Below are positions 34,169 through 46,099 of a DNA stretch of 64,000 nucleotides, in pieces. The notes under the pieces were generated by a model that saw only the letters and a list, made by a program, of their open reading frames with translations, was not told the origin of the DNA and did no database searches. Where the stretch lies: contig NC_081415.1 in the NCBI RefSeq assembly GCF_030272615.1, positions 505,935,373-505,999,372 of the forward strand, in the 5' to 3' direction. A program made the translations under genes and the position numbers. The stretch is from Cryptomeria japonica (taxonomy: Eukaryota; Streptophyta; Pinopsida; Cupressales; Cupressaceae). Position 1 is the first letter of the stretch, and every line of letters starts with the position of its first letter.

Positions 34169-37100
34169 ATGGGGAGTAGTAGTCGTCAGAACTCTAAACG
34201 CAAAAGAAAAATTTCAAATGACCAAATTGAAGTGTATAGAGAAAGAGATTGAGAATGTCATAGGAGGAGAAGACAAGGTATGTTAAATATTGCTAATGTT
34301 ACTTCAATTGAAGAGGAAATTGAATTTGAAAATGTGCCACAAGTTATTAAAAATGAAAATGTAGATTTTGAAAGTGAAAATATTGAAAAATTTGAAAATG
34401 TTGAAAGTGATAATGAAAATGCTCAACATGTGGAAAATTTTGACATAGGAGGTGAAAATGTAGAAAAAATTAACATTGAAGGTGGAATTGCTCAACCAAG
34501 TGAACCATATGTAACACCTAATTACTTTAGAAATGAAGACCCTCTCATGGATGAAAGACAAATTCCAAATCCAAGACCTTCAAGAACCCCAAAATGGTTA
34601 TTTGAAATCGATGAGAACATTATTGCGAATCTTTAAGGCAAGAGGTCAACAAGAACCGTTTGGTTGTGGGCTACACAACTTTTCAACCAAAATTTTAGCA
34701 ATAAGACATTAACCGAGCAATGCCAACTCTTTGTTCAATTGCTAAAGATGATAAAGATGAGAACATTGCTAAACAAATTGAAGATTCGTATGATCAAGAA
34801 GATGGAGAGAAATTCTATTATTGCAAAAAATCTATTTGATGCTCTCAATTCTATTGAAAAGAATACCAAAGAAAGAGATACGAGAGTCACTCAAAGAGTG
34901 ATTACAACCTCCTTAGTAAGCCATCAATTGAGGAAGGCTCGTCAAATGAGACAAACTTGTGTTGATTTTAACATAAACTATAAAACTTTGGATAGAGCAC
35001 TTGCATGAAGACAAAGACTTGACGATCCACTTCAATAAGATACATGTGCATTTGGTGGGAGGCTTCCACGTGTTGATAGAAAGTTGACTAATTCGTATGA
35101 TCAAGAAGATGGAGAGAAATTCTATTATTGCAAAAAATTTATTTGACGCTCTCAATTCTATTGGAAAGAATACCAAAAAAAGAGATAAGAGAGTCGCTCG
35201 AAGAGTGATTACAACCTCCTTAGTAAGCCATCAATTGAGGAAGGCTCGTCAAATGAGGCAAACTTGTGTTGATTTTAACATAAACCATAAAACTTTGGAT
35301 AGAGCACTTGCACGAAGATAAAGACTTGACGATCCACTTTAACAAGATACATGTGCATTTGGTGGGAGGCTTCCATGTGTTGATAGAAAGTTGACTGACA
35401 ATGTGAAGGAGGAGACTCAAAAATTTTGGCACTCTAATTCTAGAGTGTCACCCAATGTAAAGGACGTTTTGAAATTAAGAATCGGCAACCGAGACCGTAC
35501 ACCACATTCCAAACATTTCTTGGAAACAAGCCAAACAATGTTGTACAATTTTTTTTGTGAATTACATCCAACTTTTCAAATATTACAAAGGGCCTTTGAA
35601 TCTTTGAAACCATTTTATTGTGTTCCTCTTAAGATTCACAATACCTATTGTTGCAAGTACCATGTGGAGTTTTCAATGTACCATGAACTTTTATGTCATA
35701 TTCGTTCTACGATGCATACTAATGAGATGTTGCAAGAGTGTGGTGCAATGCTATTTCCAAAATCATCAAGAGACTTGCAAGATCTATTTTTATGCCCTAG
35801 AGATGATGGCTGCTATTTCTATAGAAATGATTGTTTGAATGAGAAGTGCTCAGAATGTGGTGGGTTGTCAAAGTTTGTTTCATGTTTTCATGAGGGCAGC
35901 GAACACGAGTTTGGAAAGAATTATGTTGAGAAAAAAAGATAAGAGACAGTGAAATATACTTTGAAGAGTGGAGGTGAAGGTTCTAGATGTGAATTAGTCT
36001 CAAGAGAAGTGAGTATTGCTGATTTTATTTTGGATTTTAAGGAAAATATTTTCTACAAGTATGCAAGGCACACCCATAGGTCTCAGTGGTTGGATCAATA
36101 GTTCAGGATGTGTAATAACTCTTTCCCGATTGGCACTATTGTATCGGTGGTTGATTTTGCAGAGAACTATACATTGCAACCACAGAATGAGGTACAGTCT
36201 CAGTACTACAATTCAGTCCAGATTGCTATTTTTGTTCACATTACATATAGACATGCTCCTGATATTACAAAAGAGGACAGGAAGATAATCAGGGAGTATC
36301 ATTTTTATATGAGTGATGATAGATCACACTCCTCTGAGTATGTGCAACATTCTTTCGAGATTTTTTTTGAGTTCTTGCATGAGAAAGATATTGCAATTGA
36401 TCGACATATAATATGGTCAGATAACTGTATGGGTCAATTCAAGAATGCCTGTATGTTTTATTGGTTGAGTAGAATGCATGTAGAGAAGCGTATACCTCAT
36501 ATTTGGTGTTTTTTTGAGGCGGGGCATGGGAAGGGAGAGCATGATGGAGCAGGTGCATGTTTGAAGAGAGCTCTAGTTAAGGAGCAATGGAGGATTTCAG
36601 GTGTAAATTTCTTTGATGCACGTTCTATTGTTGATTGGTGTAGTTCAACATTGTCAAATGGAGGTACTCTTGATTCATCAATGAGCAGATTCTTTTGGTT
36701 GGTTGAGGAGGGAACAATGGGAGATAGATTGGATTGTCAAACAATTGAATATTCTTCAAAGATGCATTCATTTCTCAACTCAGATGCAAGTACATGGACC
36801 ATTTGGACACGAGCATTGGCTTGTTTTTGTCAGAGTTGTATTCGGTGTGATTGGGATCAATGCGAGTCAAGTGAGTGGGTTGATACGTGGGTTCCCCACT
36901 ATCTAACTCCTTTATCTCAAACAATATCCTTGTCAAATGATGACATGGAAAGTTCACTTGAGTATGATATCTATCAGATCTTGTACAGCCAGGACATGTT
37001 TTTGCAGTTGTTGCATCGCAAGGGAATGAAGAGAGATCAGAATATTGGTTGGCACGATGTGTACAGGGAAAACAAAATCTACACAACTAGTGATAGATGC

Positions 37101-37216
37101 TGACGGGTTCACATATCCTACAGGTTCAGTTGTTGTTGTGGGAACTTGGTTGCGAACATACATGATTAGAAAGAATGGCATACCTGCATTTGAAGACTAT
37201 GAGAGATAAAAAACCA
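34169..37216 (+). pseudogene. DDE-like transposase-type gene, frame-broken
   Basis: A long decayed reading frame. The N-terminus (ATG at 34169) has a basic KRKRK stretch and a Glu/Asn-rich region with repeated ENV. Next come RKARQMRQTCVDF and a block with FWHSNSRVSPNVKDV and HSKHFLETS. A Cys-rich part follows (KIHNTYCCKYHVEF, then C..C....C....C..C at about 35790-35880). The core has Asp in SVVDFAENYTLQPQNEV, Asp in IIWSDNCMGQFKNA about 100 residues on, and Glu in WCFFEAGHGKGEHDGAGA 31 residues after that. These resemble a DDE/RNase H-like triad, but the family is not one I can name. Stops: TGA near 34250, TAA at 34634, 35319, 35340 and 35940, and TAG near 36099. A frame change follows near 37085 before GFTYPTGSVVVVGTWLRTY. 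Confidence 0.65.
34786..35390. repeat. 307-bp tandem duplication inside the gene
   Basis: GATGGAGAGAAATTCTATTA occurs at 34801 and 35108; the copies run to AGAAAGTTGACT. The 307-bp unit is not a multiple of three, so it shifts the reading frame by one. Without it the N-terminal frame joins the downstream frame directly. Confidence 0.92.
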
Positions 37217-38629
37217 TTATAATGTATTCACACCTTATTATAGCTACAAATGTCAAGTTGTTGAAGCATCAAGCAAAATCGAAGACCAAAGAGCTATAGA
37301 CAGTGACTACTGCTCATCATGAAGCAATATTGGATACTCTTAAGCAAAGAGATGACCCTTTAGACACACCTGAGTAGTAGGTCTTTAATGGTGCCTTATT
37401 TTTTTATCATGCATTTCATTTCAAACAATGATCATTGAACCTTAATGATCAAGTTTGTTATGTATATATTAAAGATGTGTTGAAAATGCAGGTCTATTGA
37501 TGAACATTTTTTTTTGGCAACACGATTTTTGCATGCACATAGCAGGTACATGATATAATCGGAAGGGATGCATTTTTGCAACATGACTTATTATCATGCA
37601 TTTGATGAGATTTACAATTTTTTTTATTAGAGAACACTATCTGAAATTTTTTGATGATATAATTATCACAAAACCTTTATGCTCATGCAGGTCTTTTTTG
37701 ATGATATACAATAGTATCACATTATGATTTTTGCGTCAACATAGTGGGTTCTGTTGATATAATTCAGAGGGACTTATTTTTGTGGTATATAATCTGACCT
37801 TTTCATTTATTATCATGCATTTCAGTTGAAGTGATTATCATGAAGCCTTTATGTTCATCCATGCATTTTATGTGTAGACTAACAATTCTTAAAAATATAG
37901 GTTCATGCTAGATCATTCGCCGTTGACAAGACCCTCTCTTGGTGATGGTACATATTCCTTTGTGCATTAATGAGATAAAATTTTGTGCATAAACATTAAG
38001 TCAAGTGAATGTATTACTATTTAGAAATGACCATATCTACCATCATCTTCAACCATGCAGAGAAATGCAGTGAGAAGGGCTTTAATCAACATGCGTCTTT
38101 CTTCAAAGTTATGCTTCTTTACTTTGCAGAGAAACTAGTAAGTTTCGTAATTATACAATCTTGTGCATCTTAAAAATGTTTGAAATGATCTATTTATAAT
38201 TTGCCAAACTAATTTGTATTAAGTGTTATAATTTGTTTCTTGTAGCACATTCATTCTGCATAAAAAGGTTACTTATTTTGGTCTTCATTTATATGTAGGC
38301 ATTGCTGTACGTAAGCTTTTCTCTTAGGACATGAGGATGTCTGATGCAGATGAAGTGGGATGTTGTATTTGTATATGGATGTGAATTGATGTAACATTGT
38401 TATGATGATATACAATGTCCATGAGAAAATTGGTTTAGTTATATTGATGATAATGTACATGTATCTGTACGTGAGTACATTGGTGTAGTTGTATTGATAA
38501 TGAAAAAAAAAATCATGTTTGCATATCCCTTCATGGATGTCACATGCAAGTATAATGGTAATTATGTGTATACAATACATGGAAATATTGATGATCATTA
38601 AGTGTCTACAATGTAATGCTTGTTTATAT
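37217..38629. other. Spacer with repeated TTATCATGCATTT
   Basis: AT-rich 3' flank of the DDE-like gene. TTATCATGCATTT occurs at about 37407, 37592 and 37813, so degenerate tandem units of about 200 bp are possible. No gene is supported. Confidence 0.55.
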
Positions 38630-40715
38630 ATAATTTTAGCACTTAGGGCGCTCAAGGGATGACGCCGGTAGGGTATGACCCTGAGCGTTCGATCGAGTTG
38701 GGGGGGTAAAATAGGAGCATGCAGTAATAATGCCTAACTGGACATGTCAGAGCCGATGGTTTGTCATTGCGACAAGCAGAACGAGAAATTGGCCACATGA
38801 CAACATTCGATTGGTGAGACTGACGATTTTTTCGCCAACAGAAAAATTGCTGCCCTAATAGAACCGTAGGGAAACTTGAAAAATAGAGATAGGCTTTTGT
38901 AGGGACCCCTCTCATGGCCCCGTAGGTTCAAACAGATCATTTGCAGGTGCCACAAATTCTGAGTTAGGGCCCATCAAAGTTTGACAATTTTGAGCACTTA
39001 GGGCGCTCAAGGGACGACACTGGTAGGGTATGACCTCGAGCGTTTGATCGAGTGGGGGGGAAAAATAGGAGCATGCATAGGGTAATAATGCCTAACTGGA
39101 CATGTCAGAGCTGACGGTTCATCATCGCAACAAGAAGAACGAGAAATTGGCCACGCGACAACATTCGACTGAGTGAGACTGACGATTTTTTCGCCAACAG
39201 AAAAATTGCTGCCCTAATAAAACGGTAGGGCAACTTGAAAAACTGAGATAGGCTTTTGTAGGGACCCCTCTCATGGCCCCATAGGTTCAAACAGATCATT
39301 TACAGGTGCCACATATTCCAAGTTAGGGCCCATCAAAGTTTGACAATTTTGAGCACTTAGGACGCTCAAGGGACGACGCTGGTAGGGTATGACCTTGAGT
39401 GTTTGATCGAGTTGGGGGGGGGGAAATAGGAGCATGCATAGGGTAATAATGCCTAAATGGACATGTCAGAGCCAATGGTTCATCATCGCGATGAGCTGAA
39501 CAAGAAATTGGCCACACAACAACATTCGATTGAGTGAGACTGACGATTTTTTCGCCAACCAAAAAATTGCTGCCCTAATAAAACCGTAGGGAAAATTGAA
39601 AAACCGAGATAGGATTTTGTAGGGACCCCTCTCATGGCCCCATAGGTTCAAATAGATCATTCACAGGTACCACAGATTCTGAGTTAAGGCCCGTCAAAGT
39701 TTGAAAATTTTGAGCACTTAGGGCGCTCAAGGGACGACGCCGGTAGGGTATTACCCCGAGCGTTCGATCGAGTGGGGGGGAAAAATAGGAGCATGCATAG
39801 GGTAATAATTCTTAACTAGACATGTCAGAGTCGACGGTTCTTCATCGCGACGAGTTGAACAAGAAATTGGCCACGCGACAACATTCGATTGAGTGAGATT
39901 GACGATTTTTTCGCCAATCGAAAAATTGTTGTCCTAATAAAACCATAGGGAAAATTGAAAAATCGAGATAGGATTTTGTAGGGACCCCTCTCGTGGCCCC
40001 ATAGGTTTAAATGGATCATTCGTAAGTGCCACGGATTCTGAGTTAGGGCCCATCAAAGTTTGACAATTTTGAGCACTTAGGGCACTCAAGGGACGACGCC
40101 GGTAGGGTATGACCCCAAGCATTCGACCGAGTGGGGGGGAAAAATAGGAGCATGCATAGGGTAATAATGCCTAACTAGACATGTCGGAGCTAAAGGTTCG
40201 TCATCGCGATGAGCTGAACAAGAAATTGGCCACGCGACAACATTCGATTGAGTGAGACTGACAATTTTTTTGCCAATAGAAAAATTGCTGCCCTAATAAA
40301 ACCGTAGGGCAACTTGAAAAACTGAGATAGGCTTTTGTAGGGATCCCTCTCGTGGCCCCATAGGTTCAAATAGATCATTCACAAGTGCCACAGATTCTGA
40401 GTTAGGGTCCATCAAAGTTTGACAATTTTGAGCACTTAGGGCGCTCAAGCGACGACACCGGTAGGGTATGACCCCGAGTGTTCGACCGAATGGGGGGGCA
40501 AAATAGGAGCATGCATAGGGTAATAATGCCTAGATGGGCATGTTGGAGCTGGCAGTTTGTCATTGCAATGAGATGAAACAGAAATTGGCCACGCGACAAC
40601 ATTCGATTGAGTGAGACTGACAATTTTTTCGCCAACAAAAAAATTGCTGCCCTAATAAAACCCCGAGCGTTCGACCAAGGTGGGGGGGAAAATAGGACCA
40701 TGCATAGGGTAATAA
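38630..40715. repeat. 359-bp tandem repeat array, about six copies
   Basis: Copies begin with ACTTAGGGCGCTCAAG-type sequence at 38641, 38996, 39355, 39716, 40075 and 40434 (spacings 355, 359, 361, 359, 359). The last is truncated at GCTGCCCTAATAAAACC and fused to part of a seventh. Units contain a G-run after a GTTCGA(T/C)CGAGT motif. Each unit has a similar minus-strand open frame with LNLWGHERGPYK. The array lies between the convergent genes of the putative transposon. Confidence 0.95.
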
Positions 40716-40870
40716 TGAATTGTATCAAGTATTGTTCATTAAATGAATTGTATTGTATTGTTCATTAGATGAATTGTATTGTATTGTTCATTAAATGAAT
40801 TATATTGTTCATTATAAAAACAACACTTATGATGAAATGAAATGAATTGTATTGTTCATTAAATAACCAT
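40712..40870. repeat. About 26-bp tandem repeats
   Basis: Four to five copies of GAATTGTATTGTATTGTTCATTA(A/G)AT, with a degenerate extra copy near 40845. Confidence 0.88.
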
Positions 40871-41142
40871 TATTAACCATTGTTAATTATTGGAATGAAG
40901 ATTAAATATTTCCATGATAACACCACACACAGATGAGCAACAATTTATATGATCGAATATCAACTTATGTATATATAAAAATGTCAAATGATTACAAATG
41001 TATGTCCATACACAAATATGGCATAAACGCCAACTGAAACAAAATATATGTCTAAATACGTGAATGTATGTCCATATACAAAATATACATGCCAACTAGA
41101 CATGTAAGCATCCCAAAACTATCTATAACATCCTAAGCTACT

Positions 41143-43200
41143 GATGGATCATCAAAATTGATCCTCTTCGCCGCACTGCTCGGCTCTGAAGGATCCTGCA
41201 CAAGAAAAACAAACCACGATTAATACTAGTTATATTATATAATTCACATTCGAAAAGTTAACATAAAAATGAACTATAATTGAACTATTCAAGTTTACCT
41301 AATCTCCACGTTTTCTCTCTAGCTTTGCAGGACTCTTGATGTATGTCTTCGGCAGAGGAGGTATACACAACCTACATATGTTCAGAAACATGACATTGAT
41401 ACAAGTTAGCATATAATTGTCATTGATAATAACAAATTATATCTACTAATCAAAAAATAAAATAAACACACATCTACTCAAGGCATCTCTTCTTCTTCTT
41501 CTTCAGGTATACTAGGTGTAGTCATCAAGGATGTGAAGCCAAGAATTCTCTGTATATATACACAACAAGTATATGAAACTATCAGTCTATGTCTAGACAT
41601 GTATAATCACTATAAGTTATTTAAACTATTCATTCAATCATATTTGCATTCAATTACCTTTCCCTTGTCTCCAACTGCACTACCAGATCCTAAATCACAC
41701 TGCCCCGCACTCATGTTGCTTGTGCCCTACAAGAGTAAAATAAGATATATATGTAAGTTACTACATAATCTAATTAATACCAATATAAATGATGAGCATG
41801 TATGTACAATAAAATACAAACGACTAGGTGCAATAATACATGTACCGTCAAGCTATCAAGGCCAAATGAAATGGCCAAGGTGCCCTCCTGAATTTGTCTC
41901 AACTCATCCTCGATCATCAACTGTTAAATAGACCATGTAAATAAAAATTAGTACTTAATATTATCTAATTTACAAATATTTTATTAAAATATAACATGAA
42001 CTGTGAAAATACAAATCTTACCACTACATCATCAATGTATGATGACGGTGCCTCCTCGCCTCTAGCATGTGAGGACTCCCCAGGGTATCCTCCAGTCTGT
42101 GTAATAATATCTGGTGCATCATGCATCTCATGCACCTCATAATCTGCACTGTCCACAGGAGGATCAACGGGCTGTCCAACTGGACCCAAGCATACGTGCC
42201 CACACATGACACAACTATGGGGCACACATATGTGTGGAGTCGAGGATGACATGTCAATGCCACCGGATGCACCGCTACCATCAAGAGTAGGCTGAGCTAC
42301 TGACATAGCCTGAGAAACCAAAAGGCTACTCAAAGAGTGAATAGCCGATATGGTCTGTGAAGCCGCCTCACAAATGATATCAGGATGCTGCACTGCAGGT
42401 GGGGGATCAATAGGAGGAGGGGGGACATATGGGCCCTGGACTACTCTGACTGCCCCAGGTCTATTTTGGGGCATACCTAAACCTACACCCTGGAAGGGTT
42501 GGATGTCAAAGTAGTTCATATGTTTGCATAAAACAAACTCAACATACAATTTTTTTATGAAATAGAAGGGGATATCAAGATCGTTGTTGGGTGGTTTGTC
42601 GAAAACCATCCACCAATGATCCCAAAAGTTTTTCACAATCCCATCATTTGTGCACCATTTAATAGAATTTTTTTTTTTTTTTGGGATCTACGGGTTGACC
42701 AGTGCGGGGATTGACAAACAATGAGGTGATTTCGGCTTTGGATATCTCGAGATCCTTGATATCCTTATACGACAAGCCATCTACATATTTTTCCCTCATA
42801 GAATCTCGCCACAAAAGGGTGGTATTGTGCTCCTCAGTCATGGTTTCCATACTCTTTATGATCGACGTGAGAGGATCAAACATTGGGTTTAGACGAGGGA
42901 TCCTATGATATACTTCTGCAATCCCCCTCAATTCATTCAAATTTTGTGCAATCAGATACTGAATTGAGGGGGGGTTTGGCAAATGAGGGTTTGGTTGTTG
43001 CAGTTGTGGTTGGTCAGTGTTTTCATTGTTATCCCCCAATTTTAACCTAATTGAATGTAAATAATTAAATTTAGTTAACAAATTTAAACAATTAGGTATT
43101 TGATTTAAAAAAACCCAATTTTCATGAAAAAACCATATTTTCAATGAAAAATCAAATGAACATTAACAAAAAATACAAAAAATGAATGAAAATGATTGAA
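41143..43200 (-). pseudogene. Multi-exon partner gene of the transposon
   Basis: Minus-strand gene with several exon-like blocks. A block from about 43049 (after TTCAATTAG) has a Pro/Gln-rich start, then NELRGIAEVYHRIPRLNP and GLSYKDIKDLEISKAEI, then NPRTGQPVDPKKKKK. An A16 run at about 42668-42683 shifts the frame. It continues with NFWDHWWMVFDKPP, a PPPPIDPPP stretch and HICVPHSCVMCGHVC, up to a GTAAGA donor near 42021. Smaller exons follow: about 41868-41921, 41661-41728, 41500-41550 (EEEEEEMP end), 41305-41370 and 41143-41196 (DPSEPSSAAKRINF then stop). Function unknown; its place next to a DDE-like gene suggests a transposon-encoded DNA-binding accessory protein. Exon borders are judged by eye. 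Confidence 0.5.
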
Positions 43201-43255
43201 AACGATAAAATTCTTACCTTTCAATCTTTTTTTTAGCAATTTTTTTGCCAAAACA

Positions 43256-43385
43256 CCAGATATCGGGTGCACCGGATATCAGATTTTGATAAAATCGCGC
43301 AACCCGTGAGTTAAAAATGACTCACGGGCTATCCCTGTCGAAATATAAAAGTCTCAGAAAATCAGATATCCGATTTTTATACTTA
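43256..43385. repeat. Right inner terminal zone with ATATC(C/G)G motifs
   Basis: Contains CCAGATATCGGGTGCACCGG, GGATATCAGATTTTGAT and AAATCAGATATCCGATTT. Read in reverse it mirrors the left zone at 32757-32775 plus 33951-33962. A 10-bp inverted repeat CCCGTGAGT/ACTCACGGG (43304-43328) lies within it. Confidence 0.55.
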
Positions 43386-43405
43386 AATTATTTTAAAATA
43401 GCATA

Positions 43406-43775
43406 TATAATATGTTAATATATTATATAATACGTATTATATAATATATTATTATATTATGTTATATATTATAATATATTATATAATATGTATTATATAA
43501 TATATATATTATGTAATTATATAATATATTATGTAATTATATAATATATTATATAATTATATAATACACATTGTATTATATTATAAAATATAATTATATA
43601 TTATATATTATATTTTTATATATTATATAATATATAATATAATATAATATTGTATTATATTATATTATATAATATATTATATTATATTATATTATATATT
43701 ATTTAATATATATAATATAATATAATATATATAATATAATACGTATTATATAATATATTTTTTAAATTAAAATTA
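43406..43775. repeat. AT-only low-complexity tract
   Basis: Nearly pure A/T with overlapping TATATAATATATTATA palindromes, able to form many cruciforms. Confidence 0.92.
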
Positions 43776-43940
43776 CAAATAAAAATTGGATATCCGATTT
43801 GCATAGGTAATTACCAGGCCAAGGTGTATTGACACCCAAGCCAAGCAAAAAGTAAACATGGATTTTCACGTTTTTAGGTGAGTGAAGAAGACTATTTTTT
43901 TCACATCGCCACTTTTTGGCCCCCCTTGATCCTGCACTAA
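43776..43940. repeat. Right outer terminal zone
   Basis: Begins with AATTGGATATCCGATTTGC, then GGCCAAGGTGTATTGACAC. Reversed, it shares the order of elements (A-run, ACGT, TTACT, GGCTTG, TGTCA, ATACC, GATATCC) with 31.43-31.56 kb, though base identity is modest. Confidence 0.4.
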
Positions 43941-44399
43941 CCCATACCTTATGCTCGATTATTGATATACAAGACATTCATTCTAAATTTATCTCCAAAT
44001 TTTATTTATGATTTCTAGCAATAGGCATCCAAAGTTGTTTAACCCGTCTCTCCTTGAATACTCGGGAATCAATAAAGTACAAAGAAGCTATTGCACTAAG
44101 TCTCCCAAGAATGAGGTATTGAATTAAACTTTGAAACAAATAATAGTACACTAGATTATGAGTGTTCACTCTTTATTTGATTTGTGTACACAATAGATTT
44201 TACAATGGGTGATGAAAAGTACTAGTAAAATGTCTCAATAAAACTAAAGAAACAAAGTTTATATCCACTTAATTAGCTCTGTCAATTCTTCCAAACAACT
44301 TGAAGTGCATAAGAATGTGCAAAAATGTGAAAGTAGCTTGGAGCAACAAAATTTTGATTGTGAAAATGATTGGGAATCTAAGTGGTTACTACCTGTTAA

Positions 44400-44620
44400 G
44401 AACTTATTATGTGATGCAACTAATGTGTTGAATTAAATAAAAATATTAATAATGATGAAGACTATCTTTTTACACCTAAATTAAATAAAAATAGTATTGA
44501 TGACAAAACCTTTTTTCTTTTGCTTAAATTGTTTCTAAATTCCATCTAACCCCTTAGTGATGGCCAAGACTATCATTTCATAGATAGTATCATATGAATG
44601 TTATGTAGGGAATGATGGTA
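44400..44620. repeat. Direct repeat copy 1, left part
   Basis: Matches 47.86-48.00 kb (for example TAGTGATGGCCAAGACTATC versus TAGTGATGTCCAAGACTTCT). Its continuation is displaced to 46.10 kb by an insertion. Confidence 0.75.
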
Positions 44621-46090
44621 TGATGAAAGAATAAGGATCCAATCAACTACTGAGAGGTGGGGGGGGGGGTGGTGAACCAGTAGATAGAAAAATTTATAGA
44701 CTTTCACCAAAACTTAAAATCAACCTCTCAAGACAAACTCTAAATTGATTGGTTTCAACACTGAATTTCAAATGCAATAATATTGATAAGATAAACTAGT
44801 TGACTGTTATAATTGATTAACACTAAAACAAATTGAAACTCACAAAACCTTTTAACTTGACCATTTAAATACTTTACTGATAGTAGTTAAAACATATTTT
44901 AGATTGCTGCCGGTTGTCATAACATATCAAAGTGGATTTAGCAGTTAAACAATTCAACCATAGTAAACATAACCACAAAAATATTCACCACTTGGCACAA
45001 TATTTTTGACATGGAAACCCAAATGAGAAAAACCATGGTGAGGATGAATACCCACAAGTATTCTGAACTCTTTTGAAGTTCGCCTTGTTAGGATCCTAGC
45101 CTATTAAAGCTTTACAAAAAATCCTATTAAGAATAGATCCTGTTAGGGACCACCCAGTTAAGGGATTGACTATAATGCCCTATTAAAAGCAATACCCTGT
45201 TAAGAGTAACCTTAGTAGAGGGTTTAGAATCCAAGCTAATGGATCACCTAGTTAGAGGATTTGCACAATGAAGCTTGTTAGAGCTTACCCGGTTAGGGGA
45301 TTTGACTGCTGTAATTGTTAGAAAACAACAAAGGTTTGTTGATCTATTTGAATAACACTACACTTGCTTGTTCAAATCCTTTTCATGCTCCTATCTGCCA
45401 TTACACATATTGCAGATACATTATTAGGTTCAGCAACCACTCTCTCACTCTGAACTACAAATTTGCCAACTCTAAAAACAAAACAACTCATCGACCTTAT
45501 AAACAAATCAACAGGTCGGTAACACATCACAAACCTAAACATCTCATTGAGATTACAAATAAATCAGTTCAAGTATGATCGTTGGATTACATAGCAAATA
45601 ACATAGAAATCAATGCACATCCTTCAAGATATCCTTGACCGCTCCTTGATCACTGCTTCATCAAACTCTGTAACTCATCACACGGTTTACATTACATGCA
45701 ATGCACTTGCTCATTCCCAAGACAAAAACCGTTAACTCTACGCACCTTGAATCATTTAAAATATTTCTCATACAACATGCATACGTGCCATAATCTTTAT
45801 CGTTCATCATTTGATCATAATCTGCTTCAACTCCATCGGTTAGGGTTTGGTCTCATCTACAAGTAGGGTTACCGATTCAACTCTCCATTTCATAAGTAAT
45901 ACCGGTTTCCAATACAAACTCTCCTACCGGTTGCATTACCCTTTGCTAGCTCTTCGTACTAGCTCTTCCTACCGGTTGCAAGACAGCATTATAACAACAT
46001 CATAACAACATCATCATAACCGGTTAATTGACATCAATGACAACATAACATATCATTAATGCAATCTTCATGCAAATACCAACAAGACAT
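44621..46090 (-). mobile_element. LTR-like insertion splitting the direct repeat
   Basis: About 1.45 kb with CTGAGAGGTGGGGG near 44648 and GACATCAATGACAACA near 46037-46052. The reverse of both motifs occurs, in the opposite order, at 57.58 and 56.25 kb, as expected for an LTR of one family in the other orientation. It carries repeated GTTAGGG/CCCTATTAA phrases at 45085-45300. Target duplications were not found, so the exact ends are open. Confidence 0.45.
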
Positions 46091-46099
46091 GCACAAATA

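Larger units (their letters stand above)
31360..43940. mobile_element. Putative two-gene DNA transposon with internal satellite
   Basis: Proposed composite unit of about 12.5 kb. It holds a plus-strand DDE-like gene (34169-37216), a convergent minus-strand spliced gene (41143-43200), a 359-bp repeat array between them, and related terminal zones. ATATCCGAT-type palindromes lie at 31541-31556, 32757-32775 and 33951-33962 on the left and, in mirrored order, at 43259-43280, 43365-43380 and 43785-43797 on the right. Spacing of the inner pairs (about 95-100 bp after removing the nested element) agrees on the two sides. Exact termini and target duplications were not established, and the outer arms are only weakly alike, so the boundaries are an inference. 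Confidence 0.5.

Noticed and set aside
34304-34561. Minus-strand 85-residue frame
   Set aside because: Shadow of the Glu/Asn-rich plus-strand frame; Phe/Ile-rich as expected from its complement.
38630-40715. CRISPR-like array
   Set aside because: Units are 359 bp and contiguous without spacers, and the genome is a plant.
40883-41095. Minus-strand 70-residue frame
   Set aside because: AT-rich, no domain, and likely the 3' flank of the partner gene.
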